NCBI GenBank assembly: GCA_025917655.1
Contig: CP084613.1
Coordinates: 2,172,001-2,236,000, forward strand
Direction: 5' to 3'
Length of the DNA stretch: 64,000 nt
Origin: Chlorella sorokiniana
Taxonomy: Eukaryota; Chlorophyta; Trebouxiophyceae; Chlorellales; Chlorellaceae
Below the pieces are notes generated by a model. The model saw nothing but the letters and a program-made list of their open reading frames with translations, was not told where the DNA came from and searched no databases. This document shows, in pieces, positions 21,671-32,196 of this stretch (position 1 is the stretch's first letter; each line of letters opens with the position of its first letter). The position numbers and the translations under genes were made by a program.

Positions 21671-22985
21671 TCATGCGCTGGAGTCGTCGGCGCCGCCACG
21701 CGGCCGCTGCAGGTCCTTGGCCGCCTGCTGCCTGCCCATGCGCTCCGCCTCGTCAAAGGCGCGGCGCAGGTCGGAGAGGTCGTCGGTGAGGGAGACGCGG
21801 GGCAGGGTGGGGATGCGGGGCGTGCTGGGGCCCCGTCAGCCCCCGACTCGGGAAGAGCAGCAGCTGCACAGTGAGGCCTGCGCAGGCGGGGCAGGGTGCA
21901 GCAGCGGGCACACTGGGCAGGCCAGACATGTGCAAGGCATGTGAGCCACATTACTTTCTCCCCTGATTCGGGCCAGCAGGGGGCAGGCGGTATGTGGATG
22001 CACATGCGGGGCCTCCCTCAACCCCCAGCCAGTGCCGGTGCGGTGCCACCCACCCGCCAGGCCCAGCGCATTGGCCCCAAAAATGAAGGTGACAAGGTAG
22101 ACGAGGCCGCGGCACACTGTCTGCACCAGCACAGCGACGTTGTGGGCAGTGTACTGGGTGGAGGGGTCGGGCAGGGGTTGACGGTCAAAGAACGCGTCCA
22201 CCCCGCCGCAAGCTTGCAGCAGCAGGTAGCAGATGGCGCCCGCCTGGGCCGAACCGCTGCAGGCACAGAGGGGGCCAGGGACAGGCCCGCTGTGTTTGAC
22301 TGAGCGTATTGAAAGAGGCAGGGGCGTCATGTGCGGATTGCAAGCACAGCGTGCATGCCATGAGGTTGCGGCAACCATTGATTCCTGTCAGCAGCATGGA
22401 CAATGCACGCCTGGCAGCAAGCTCACATGAGGGCCTGCAGGGCGTGACCACCTTGCCCGCCTCCTGCGCCTTGGCCTTCGCCTCCTCCTCGTCCTCGTCG
22501 TCGCTGCCGCTGTCGGCGCCGTACGCTGCCGCGTCTGCCACCGACGCAATGCGCTGCAATGGTCAAAAGGGGGCGGGCCCCACACGTTAGGTGCGCTTGC
22601 ACCCACCCAGGCAGCTACACTCGCATGAGGATGATCGTGCACACCCAGCACAAGCCAGCAGGCAACTCACTTCGTTGGTTGCCTTCTGCGCCCGCCGTTT
22701 GAACAGACGCACAAAGAATACCACCACTACCACAATGTAGACCACCCCTGCGACAGTCTTCAGCGTCTCTGAGCCGCCCTCCGGGTTGTATGCCGCCGCC
22801 AGCTCCTCAGCCAGCGCCCACGATGGCCACAGGCCGCCAGCCAGGATGAGTAGTGCTGTCGCTCCTGCTGCCGTACTCCCCAGGCCAGCCCGAGGAGCGA
22901 CATCCTTGGTGCAGTATGGTTTGCTGCGCTGCGCCGCCTCGCTATGCTGCCTGAAGGGTATCTCTCGGCAACTTGCTGCTGCCAT
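21671..22985 (-). CDS. DUF3082-like plastid membrane protein
   Basis: Exon 1 (22985-22671) has a transit-peptide-like start ([20 protein letters not shown]), one hydrophobic segment ([20 protein letters not shown]) and another near its end ([20 protein letters not shown]). Exon 2 (22553-22452) is acidic and Lys/Glu-rich. A later exon (about 22255-22055) encodes [20 protein letters not shown] and [20 protein letters not shown], which resembles cyanobacterial and plastid DUF3082 proteins. The last exon ends [20 protein letters not shown] and a stop at 21671. Function is unknown in the family; a thylakoid or envelope location is inferred. The join from exon 2 to the third exon does not keep phase as read, so an exon or a base is missing there. 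Confidence 0.6.
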
Positions 22986-23274
22986 GCTGACGCACCTCCG
23001 ACCGGCGGCTGGCAGCTGTGACGACACAGGTGGCGGCACTGGGCCTTGAGCCGTACTGCGCCATCTGCATGCAACTTTTGGTCCCGCAAGAGCTTTAACG
23101 AAAGCGTTGGGCCTCCGAGCTGGGTTGGAGGATACTTCCATAACGGGTTACGGGGCTGATAAGCTTCACACTGCAGTCCACAAGCGATAGTAAGCTTACT
23201 GTTAAAAGCCAACCTTGTGTGTCCCTCAAGAACATCCTCGTTGTCCTTCAAGCAGTACGCTCTCCGTGCTGCAC

Positions 23275-26200
23275 ATGCATGGCACCAACTGGCTTCAATT
23301 TCTTAACCGACGATGGTCCAGGTTTGGTCCAAGCACTCATCTGCACGCTGACATCACGATTGCTGCCGTGCACAGCTTCCTGGCCTGGTTAAGGCCTGTA
23401 TCGGCGTCCTGGAGGATTGGACAATCTCAGCAGGCAGTGCGAAATCTTCTGCGAGAACGCACCAGCCTGCAGCTGCAGCAGTTCCAACACTGCCTTGTCA
23501 AGGTCCGTGTGCCATTCCTCCTTCCGAGCCTGCTGCGCATATCGGACGCCATGGGAAAGCGCACGGACAACGATTTGAACGCCGCCAACACCACAGCCTC
23601 TGTCCAGGCGAGCCGCCGCTGGGGCCACTGTCTCCAGGCAACTGCGGGCGTCGTACCCTGCGGTGGTCCACGGTGCTGGCATGATTTGTATCTTGTGCAC
23701 ATGCCCCGGCGCACTTTTACGTCTTGCTTGAAGCCGCCACCGCTCCTGCCCAGGCTGCAGGTGCTGGGTGTGGGCACCGACACCGGCACCTCTGTGCCCT
23801 CGGTGCTGCTCTTCTTTGACCGCCAGCGCTTCCTGTTCAATGCGGGAGAGGGCTTCCAGCGCTTCTGCGTGGAGCACCGCATCAAGCTGGCCAAGGTGTC
23901 GGGGTGCTGGCCACGCGCACCACCACAGAGGCCACTGGCGGGCTGCCAGGTACTAAGAGCATACGGGGGGCCTCGCTTGCTGTGGACAAGCCTGCTGCCC
24001 ATGGCAGGCCACCCGCCAGCCCTCCCTGCAACTGGTGCTCCTCCCCCAACCCCCGACCCCGTCCCTACAGGCATGCTACTGACCATGGCAGACACCAGCT
24101 GCGGCGGGCTGTTGGCAGGTCACGCGGGCATGAGCCTGTACGGCCCTCCAGGCCTGAACACCCTCGTCAACGCCTTCCGCACCTTTGTGAACGTGCGGGA
24201 CATCGGGCTCCGCGTGCACGAGTTTGGCGCGGACGCCGATGTGCAGCCTGTCCTGCAGTCGGACCTGGTTGCCATCACGGCCGTCACGCTGCAGGCACTT
24301 GGCGGCGAGCGTCAGGGGCGCCAGCAGCTGCGGGCGGCGAGGAGGGAGGCGAGCCGGGCGCCAAGCGCGCTCGCCTGGACCCGGGTGACGGGGGCTGGAC
24401 GTGGCGTCTGTGTCTGTGGAGAGCCCGGCCGCGTGCTACATCTGCGAGTTGCCCGCCGTGCCCGGCAAGTTTCTGCCGCAGAAGGTGGGCACCGCGCCGC
24501 CACTGAGGCCCACGAAAGCGCCAGCTTTCTGCACAGCAAACCACACCCCTGCATGCCTGTTTAACCCTGCCTGTCAGCCCCCGTCTCTTGCAGGCCGCGT
24601 CCCTCGGCGTACCGCGTGGGCCGCTGTATGGCAAGCTGGTGCGGGGCGAGGAGGTGGTGGCCTCCAACGGCCAGACGGTGCGCCCGCCGACGTGATGGAG
24701 CCGCCCACCCCTGGGCCCCTGGTGCTGGTCATCGACTGCCCCTCCCCCGCCTTCCTGCCAGCGCTCACCGCCTCATCTGCGCTGCGCGAGTGCGCCACGG
24801 GTGCCAAGCGCGACAAGGGTGCGCGCCGGCCGGGTGGCTGCAGCAAGCCAGCCTCCAGCTGCATGCTGCATCAGGTGGGGCCGCCCGGGAGCCTCCGTCC
24901 CGAAAGCCCCCCCCACACCCCCCCCACCCTCCCTCCCGCCTGCAGTGGCCTGCGTGGTGCACCTCACCCCGCTCCAGGTCTCCCGCCTCCCTGCCTACCG
25001 CGACTGGCTGCAGGGCTTCGGGCCAGGGGCGCAGCACCTGATGGTAGCGGAGTCCGTTGCCTCCCCCTCGCCCGTCATGCGCAAGTCAGCCATACTGCAG
25101 GTGCCAGGCGGCAGCAAGCCGGTGCTGGGGCAGTGGGGGCGTGAGCTGCGCCGCCATCCCCTGGTGCTGCTTGCGTGCTTCCACCCCTTTTAGCGTGTTT
25201 ACCCCCCACCCCAGGCCAAGCTCAACATGGTCGACCCAGCCTTCTTCCCACTGCCTGCCGGAGCCCAGGCAGGAGGGGACAGCGTGGAAGGCAGCGACGG
25301 GCTGGCGCTAGCCCCGGCTGCGTGGTGGGCACCAACATGCTTCGCTACCATCTGCGCCCCCTGACCAAGAAGGGGGTGGATGAGGGTGAGGCGTTGGGGT
25401 TTGGGCGGGCTGGGGTGGCCAACGTGCGCGTCAGCGCGCGATGCAGCCCCAGGCTGCTCCCAGGCTGTGCGGCAGCAGCCATGTGCCTATTGCCAAACCG
25501 CCCTCGCCCCCGCCCCCGCCTCCCGGGTGCTGCAGCCGACTGCCCCCAGCCGGTAGACGTGAGCGCAGTGCAGGAGGAGGTGCGCAAGGGGCAGCCGGAG
25601 GTGGCGGAGCGCTGGCTGCGACAGCGTCGCAGCAGGCGGCAGAGCAGGAGGCGGCGCCGGCGTGTGTGCGGGCGGCTGGCGCGAATCGCGAGGTGGAGGT
25701 CACTTTCCTGGGCACCGGCGCGGCTGTGCCCTCCAAGTACCGCAACGTCACCGGCATCCATGCCAACCTGTTCGACAGGGGGGCTGCTCATGGACTGTGG
25801 TGCGCGCAACAGGCCTCTGCACTGCCTGCCGCTGCCAAGCGGTGGTGCCGCCGCTGCGCACCCTGTTGTGGGCATCGCGCCGGGGGAGCAGGGGCAGGCA
25901 CAGCACTGGGAACAGGAGTGGCGGTTAATCGCATTGCTGCGCCGTCCGCCTGGTGCCCCGACCTTGAGCCCACACGACCCGTCCTCCGCAGGCGAGGGCA
26001 GCTATGGTCAGCTGCGTCGGCGGTTTGGCCATGAGGCTGCCGACGACCTGCTGCGTGCGCTGCGCTGCATCTGGGTGTCTCACATCCACGCCGACCACCA
26101 CGTGGGCCTGCCCGCCCTGCTGGCGGCACGCACCCGCCTGCTGGGCCCAGCCTGCGAGCCGCTGCTGGTGCTGGGGCCGCGGCCACTGCGCCGAGCGCTG

Positions 26201-27121
26201 CACGGCTACGCGCAGCTCGAGCCGATGCGCTTCCGCTTTGTGGAGGCCGCCGCAAGCGCCGCGGCGCCTCCGCCTAACGTGCCGCCGCCCAGCCCCGAGG
26301 CGCGCGCCGCTGTGGCGGCGGTTGCCGAGGCGCTGGGACTGTCGCGGCTTGAGAGCGTGCCTGTGTCGCACTGCGCGCACGCCTACGGCTTGGTGTTGGA
26401 GCGGGCGGGCGGTGAGGGCAGCGGCGGCGGCTGGAAGCTGGTGTTCAGCGGCGACACTCGGCCCTGCCCCCAGCTGGTGCAGGCTGCCAAGGGGGCCACG
26501 CTGCTCATCCACGAGGTGGGCTGCCGGGCTGGTGGCACGGGGGCTGGGCGCCGCGCAGCGCTGCTGCCACCCAATGTGTGCGTGAGGGGCAGGCGAAACC
26601 GCTGTCTCCCACCTCATGCGCCACGCCTGTGCTGATGGACTCGCCCCACGTGTCGCAATGCTGCCTGACTGTGGGCCCAGCCTCTTCCCCGCGCTTGCAG
26701 GCCACCTTTGAGGATTCGCTGGCGGAGGAGGCGGTCGCCAAGAGGCATTGCACCACTAGCGAGGCGGTACGGGCGGGGGCAGAGGCTGGGGCATACCGCA
26801 CCCTGCTCACCCACTTCAGCCAGCGCTACCCAAAGATTCCCGTGGTGGACCAGAACTTCCAGGTGGGCTGGCGAGTGGCAAGGAGGCGGCTGGCTCATGC
26901 CATGCTGCAGCCGCCGCCTGAGCAGCGCTCTCACGCGTGCCGCCCCATGCTCTGCCCTCCCACCGTTGGCTCAGGGCAACGTGGGCATCGCCTTCGACCT
27001 CATGACGGTCAACCTGGCTGATCTGCCACGCCTGCCCTCCGTCGTGCCCGCCCTCAAACTTCTTTTTGCGGAGGAGGAGCAGAAGGAGGATGAGGAGGCG
27101 CAGCCGCAGATGCTCACCTAG
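23275..27121 (+). CDS. Long-form tRNase Z (RNase Z, ELAC2/TRZ3-4 type)
   Basis: The N-terminal half is the degenerate metallo-beta-lactamase domain: VLGVGTDTGTSVPSVLLFFD, FLFNAGEGFQRFCVEH, TTTEATGGLPG, GMSLYGPPGLNTLVNAFRTF, and later ACVVHLTPLQVSRLPAYRDW. The C-terminal catalytic half has VEVTFLGTGAAVPSKYRNVT, GEGSYGQLRRRFG, the metal motif IWVSHIHADHHVG (HxHxDH, about 26081-26101), VPVSHCAHAYGLVLE, FSGDTRPC, LLIHEATFEDSLAEEAV, RTLLTHFSQRYPKIP and IAFDLMTVNLADLP. This is the endonuclease that removes the 3' trailer of nuclear and organelle tRNAs. Several introns are present. A frame switch at the run of four G's near 23902 lies inside KVSGVLATRTT. The start is uncertain: in-frame ATGs lie at 23275 and 23551, and the sequence before VLGVG is not conserved. 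Confidence 0.9.
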
Positions 27122-27411
27122 CCGAGCTGCAGCGGGGCCTTTGCCGCCGGCTTCACTGGGAGGCCCTTGGCATGTGTGATGTCAACACAACAGATGCAAC
27201 CGCAATTTTTAACCGCCGGATTGTTCAGCCAGAGCAGTGCGGCTCTCTCCAAGACTGGGTGGCCGTGTTTCAACAAGCTCCGGCTGCCCCACTGGCGGCG
27301 TGTCGCCAGTGTGAATGGCAGTCAACACCAAGGCAACGGTGGTTGGCCTTGTGCAGCGCGCAATAAAATTTACTGGTCGCATGATTCTGCAAGCCTGGGC
27401 GACCGCGAAGC

Positions 27412-28967
27412 ATGTCAAACCAAGTGATGGCCGCGCAGTGTTGGCCCCAGCTTGTTAGTTTGCGCAGTTTTGGGCAGCGATACCAGGGTCGGATGGTGTT
27501 GACAGCAGCAGGCACAGGAGCATCGAGTTCCGCTGATACACTGAGCGGTGGCAGTGAGCCGGTGGCGGCGGCTGCCGGTCGCGTGTGCAGCCTGTTTGCA
27601 CGGGCCCCCATGCTGTCCCTGGAGCGCGCAGTGGGCGACAAGTATGGCATTGACCAGCAGCTTTGGGACAGCTGCCACTTCCAGGCCCAGGTGTACCCCG
27701 ACTTGCCGCTGGCCAGCACGTGGCGTGACCTAGTGCGACGCACCATGCGCAGCGCAGGCCACAAGGTTGATGAGGAGTGGGAGCCGCCCCAATCTCAGTA
27801 CTGCCCATCTGAGCGCTGGACAGTACGGACGGTGGCGGCGCAACTGCGCTCCCGCGACCAGCTGCGGTCCATGATGCTGGCGGCGGCCGGGAGGGATGCT
27901 GCAGGGGAGCCTCGGCATGGAGTGCAGCCCGCAGATGCGCTGCTGTTCGTCTCGGGCAGCCACCCCGCACGACGGCTTGCAGGAGCCGGGAGGTGAGGGA
28001 GCAAGTCCTGGGGATCGTGGTTGGCAGCAAACAGCTAGCCTATAGCATGGCCTGAAGAATACTTTCAACGCGTGCTGTGGTCGGGGTGGCCAGCATGGCT
28101 TGCCAGCCACCTCCCTACGTCCTTGCTCCGCCATCCACCCCTCTTCACCCACCCTTCCGCCACGCAGGTGGCTGCAGGACAGCTTTGACCTGCTGCTGAT
28201 GGCGTCGGCCATGCGTGAGCAGGGCTACCTGCCGCCCGGCCTCTCCCTGTGGGCGGTAGAGAACCCCATGCTTGCGCCCACGGCCCGCCTGCAACAGAAA
28301 GTGGATGCGGGCGCGGAGGTGGTGGTGACCCAGCCGCCGCTGCTGTGGGAACGCGTGCAGCGTTGGGCAGAGGACGCCGACAAGCAGCTGGTGACGCGCA
28401 ACGCAAAGGTTGGCGGTGGGGCGTATGACATCTCCTCCAAAGGGGGCTGCCCTGGACGAAAGCGAGCCTGCTGCTCCTGCCACACACCAACAGCGGAAAC
28501 TGTGCTTTCTCTTGTTTTTTTAGCCCTTGCACCTGCCCCCACTCTCACGCAGCTGGTGGTGGGCTTACCCATCATTTCCTCTGTCGGTAACCTCGAGTTT
28601 TGGCTGCGGTTGTGCAACGTGCGCGGCCTGCCCGAGGCACAGCACCTGCTGGCCAGCTTCCCCCAGGCGAGCGAGACCGCGCGCCGGGCCAGCCACGAGG
28701 CGGCCGTGCGGGCCTGGAACGCCGAACTTATCCGCAAGGTGTGCCCCCGACCCACGCCAGCGCAGCTGAAGGTGCACGCAGCAGCCAAACTGCCAGCCCC
28801 CAGGGTACGCTTGCGCTTTGCAGGCGCCCAGCTGCACCCGCCCTCCCGCGCAGGTGCTGGGCCTGCCAGGCGTGGCGGGGCTGCACGTCATGCCGCTCAC
28901 CCAGTCGGCGCGGCGCATGACCCTCGACTTCTTGATGGACGGCACGCTGCCTTCCTGCGCGCAGTAG
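27412..28967 (+). CDS. Methylenetetrahydrofolate reductase-like (FAD-linked TIM-barrel) protein
   Basis: Four exons (27412-27992, 28168-28408, 28553-28738, 28854-28967) join in phase into 373 residues with no frame break. The first 100 residues have no recognisable domain. The rest resembles the small bacterial MTHFR barrel: ADALLFVSGSHPARRL, QDSFDLLLMASAMREQGYLP, AVENPMLAPTARLQQKVDAG, AEVVVTQPPLLWERVQRW (the 'GAdfv-TQ..fd...f..w' strand), LVVGLPIISSVGNLEFWLRL, ELIRKVLGLPGVAGLHVMPL and TLDFLMDG. The similarity is structural in pattern rather than strong in motif, and the usual TGD loop reads SGSH. It is too short for the two-domain eukaryotic MTHFR. Folate reduction is therefore not established. 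It follows the tRNase Z gene on the same strand by 290 bases. Confidence 0.6.
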
Positions 28968-29209
28968 CTCCCCACCCACGCGTTGACCTGCCAGCAACAT
29001 GCTGTCACACCTCTGCTCCCCAGGGCAGCATGCTGCAGGCTGCCAAAGCCGCTGACTGTGAGCGCACTGCTTGACTGAGGTTGTCTTGCCTGGAATTGTC
29101 GTCAATGCTACGTCTGGAGCGTTAATGTTACAAATGAAGTGCAGCTCAACAGTGTGCATCAGTCCGGCGTCTGGCCACAGAGCTGCAAGCAGGCGCCACC
29201 CGCACCCCC

Positions 29210-30023
29210 TCAGGCTGCAGCCATGTCGTTGAGCGGGCTGAAACCCTCCGGGTACTTTGCGGGCTGGTATCCCATCTGACGCAGCTCCTGCTCGGGGATC
29301 TCGGGCATGGGCTGCTTGCCCCATGGCGGCGGCAGGTCGTGAATCCGTGGAATCTCGCCCTGAGCACGGCGGTGGGCAAGCAGGGGAGCCTCTGTGGCAG
29401 TAAGACAGACCCGGGGCCATGCAATCTTGTTGTCAGGTTGCTGCATTATCATTCGCTCCAGCAGCGGCACGTCCAACCCCACCCCCACACCTTTGCGCGG
29501 GCGTCAATCACTGCAGTGTCAGGGTCCTTGTGCTCTGCCCACGCCGCTGCCCTGTGGATCGCCTCACCAGGTGGTGGCGGGGCAGGCTGCAAGAGGCGTG
29601 CTGCAGCAAAAACACACAATCTGGTACCTGAGCAGCAGCCGAAGGCACTGTCGCAACGGGTGTTTGCCAGAACCACCTGGGCAGCCAGAACCACAAGCCC
29701 TACTTCCCCCTATGCAAGAATTTCTTGCCTGTCAGCGTCCAGTGTGGGAAGCGTTGAATCCATTCCAGCAAGGTGTAGTGCTCCAGTTTGAGCTTCGACT
29801 CGTCCACTATTGGGTCGCCCTGATACTGGCGCCCAATCTTGCGATCAACAGGACCAAACGCCAGCTGCAGGTCATCAGCTGACACCAGGCCGCCCGCCGC
29901 CATGGCCACCTTCTGCTTCAGTTGGAGCACCGTGTCGCTGGGCTCAACTTCGACATCCAGCATTTCAATGGTGCTGCCTGGCAAGGCGATGTTGTTGAAG
30001 CCCACGCGCACCCTCAGCTTCAT
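29210..30023 (-). CDS. Unrecognised protein with an N-terminal ubiquitin-like fold
   Basis: The first exon (30023 to about 29705) starts MKLRVRVGFNNIALPGSTIE and continues PSDTVLQLKQKVAMAAG, DDLQLAFGPVDRKIGRQYQG and LEHYTLLEWIQRFPHWTLTG. The spacing of a hydrophobic strand, T-x-x-x-L-K-x-K helix and 'L-L-F' strand suggests a beta-grasp domain with a long C-terminal extension. A second exon (about 29609-29502) reads PPPPGEAIHRAAAWAEHKDP, and the last ends PEIPEQELRQMGYQPAKYPE to a stop at 29210. The first junction is not settled; it lies at a run of five C's (29706-29710). A small mitochondrial respiratory-chain accessory subunit is one possibility from size and composition, but I cannot name it. 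Confidence 0.5.
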
Positions 30024-30509
30024 GCTGGCTTTGACTGGTCAGTCAAGGGGGCGACTGCAGCACGCTCGGCGCGCGTCAAAGATGTCGGGCAGCAATGCAA
30101 GTGCTGCAAGTATCCAAGCGGGCCCCACTGGCCATCGGTCTTCCAGGAAGCCTGCTGGGCGTGGCATGATGCGGCCAGAATCGAATGGTGCCGCTCTGAT
30201 AAGGCTCAGACGTCTCGTCCTCGGCATTGCGGGGTCGGCAGCAGCCGGCTGCCTGTACCTCGTGAGCAGCGCCCCGCAGACAAGGAGAAACGGTTGCCAA
30301 GTGGCCCACGCAAGCGAGCCCTTGCCGAGGTGAATCTCGCATGAAATGCGCAGCCCCATTTACTTCCAGCTGCCGCAGCAGCATCTCCCAGGTGGCCCCA
30401 CAGTGCTGGCGCAGTAACGGGCGCGCAGCCGAGGACCGCATCCCTTTGCGGCTGCCTAACTCTCCCCCTTCCTGGACCCACCCATGCGCAACCAGCCTTC
30501 AGTGACGCC
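30024..30509. other. Bidirectional promoter region, ubiquitin-like gene and carrier gene
   Basis: 486 bases. A plus-strand open frame from ATG 30166 to a stop at 30333 encodes 55 residues with one hydrophobic stretch (RLVLGIAGSAAAGCLYLVSS). It matches nothing I know, and I do not call it a gene. Confidence 0.35.
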
Positions 30510-31773
30510 ATGACAAAAACCGTGGTTGTTGACCTGGCGAGCGGCACTGCTGCAGGCGTTGCGCAGCTGCTTGTCGGTGCGGTGCTGGCCGAGAGCTGAC
30601 GCAGAGGGGGGCCGTCGCAGCTGGACGCATCAACTGCGGAACGCATGCAGCTTGTGTGGGCGAACTGCATCTGCCTGCCAACCGCTGCTTCCTGGACCCA
30701 CGCTCCCCCATGCGCAGGGCACCCGTTTGACACCGTCAAGGTGCGCATGCAGGTAGGAGCAGCAGACACAGGCGCCCTGGCGGCAGCACGCTCTGTAGCC
30801 AGCCACGGGCCCCTGGCCTTCTACCGCGGCATGGCCGCTCCACTGGCGACAGTCGCCGGCTTCAACGCGCTGCTCTTTGCCAGCTGGGGCGCCACGGAGC
30901 GAGTGCTGTCCCCTGAGGGTGAGCTGGCGGCGGCGCCAGCTGGGGCTGGGGCTGGCAGGGCCATGTGCTGGCCTGTACCAGGCAAGTCCTCCGATGGGCA
31001 TTCTGTGATCACAAGCAGACCAATCTCACCTCGGCCCTGCTACGCTGCTCTCTCCCTGGGCAGGCGCCCCGCTGACGGTGGGTCAGTCCATGCTGGCGGG
31101 GGCGTGGCGGGCGTGCCGGTCGCGCTGCTGGCCACTCCCACCGAGCTGCTGAAATGCCGGCTGCAGGCGCAGGGGGCGGCAGCAGCGCAGCGGGGCCCCG
31201 GTTCAATGGCCCGCTGGGCGTGCTGCGTCACGTGGTGCTGCACGAGGGTGGCCTGCTGGGCACGCTGCGTGGCCTGAGCGCCACCTTGGCACGAGAGGTG
31301 CCTGGCAACGCAGCCTACTTTGGCGCGTACGAGGCCGTGAAGGCGGGGCTGGCGGCGGCGCAGGGCGTGCCCGTGGCGGCGCTGGGCCCAGGGGCGCTGC
31401 TGACGGCGGGGGCCTGGGCGGCGCCGCCTTCTGGGCCTTCACCTACCCCGCCGACGTGGTCAAAACGCGGTTGCAGACGCAGGACCCGCTGGCACCGGGG
31501 GCGTACCGCGGCGCGCTGGACTGCGCGCGCCGCCTGCACGCGGAGCATGGCTGGCGTGCGCTGTGGCGTGGCTACGGCCCCTGCATGGCCCGCTCCGTGC
31601 CCGCCAACGCCGTCGCCTTCCTGGCCTTTGAGCGGGCACGCAGCGCGCTGGGTGCGCCGTGCCAGGCGCACCTGCCCCCAGCACGCGCCACCTGGACCAG
31701 CCACGGCTGGTACTGTAAGCGGGCTGCCAGGGGAGGCGGAGCCCCTGCTTGCACGCGATGCCCCTCCCCCTAA
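30510..31773 (+). CDS. Mitochondrial carrier family protein, BOU / carnitine-acylcarnitine carrier type
   Basis: Exon 1 (30510-30576) encodes MTKTVVVDLASGTAAGVAQL and joins in phase to 30718 onwards, HPFDTVKVRMQ. This gives the first carrier signature Px[DE]xx[KR]. The second repeat has PTELLKCRLQAQ and the third YPADVVKTRLQTQD. Each is followed by the family's G-x-x-x-x-(Y/F)(R/K)G segment (FYRGMAAPLATVAGFNALLF, LRGLSATLAREVPGNAAYFG, LWRGYGPCMARSVPANAVAF). REVPGNA, PTELLKCRLQAQG and ARSVPANA are characteristic of plant BOU and the SLC25A20 group. It is an inner mitochondrial membrane transporter. BOU of Arabidopsis is linked to photorespiratory glutamate transport rather than carnitine, so the substrate stays open. 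A frame switch occurs near 31415, between ALLTAGG and AFWAFTYPADVV. The C-terminus after ARSALG is uncertain. Confidence 0.85.
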
Positions 31774-32196
31774 CCTTGGCAGTATTTTGAACGGGTGTGC
31801 TCATTTGCCACCTCTGCCTGTGATGCGCAATCATGGGCAGCCGCCCTTCGCTGGCTCCAAACGATACGTGGAGCCCAAGCGGCAGGCTCCTGTCACATTA
31901 GCCCCCTCAACCCCTGTTTTGCTAGCACTGATTGTGACGCCCCTTGTGTGTGACCTGCATCCCTTCCTTATTGATGGCACAAATATTGAATGTGTTGTAA
32001 GCAGTCTGCCTAATGCAGACTTTGTGGCATTTCGACCACTCCAGGATTCAGGGCTGACACAGCATGATTGGTTTCAGGCGGGGCACCAGCAATTTAGCAT
32101 CATCACTCGTTTGTGCCCTTGGCCATGCTGGCCCCAGTCCCAGGCATCTACACAGCAAGGGGCACGAACTATGAGTCGCCACCAGAGGGTGCCCAT
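31774..32196. other. Convergent intergenic region
   Basis: 423 bases between the stops of the carrier and bestrophin genes. It is less GC-rich than its surroundings, as expected for 3' untranslated DNA. Nothing else was seen. Confidence 0.35.

Noticed and set aside
30166-30333. A 55-codon frame with one hydrophobic segment
   Set aside because: It lies in a divergent promoter and has no relatives that I recognise and no supporting poly(A) signal.
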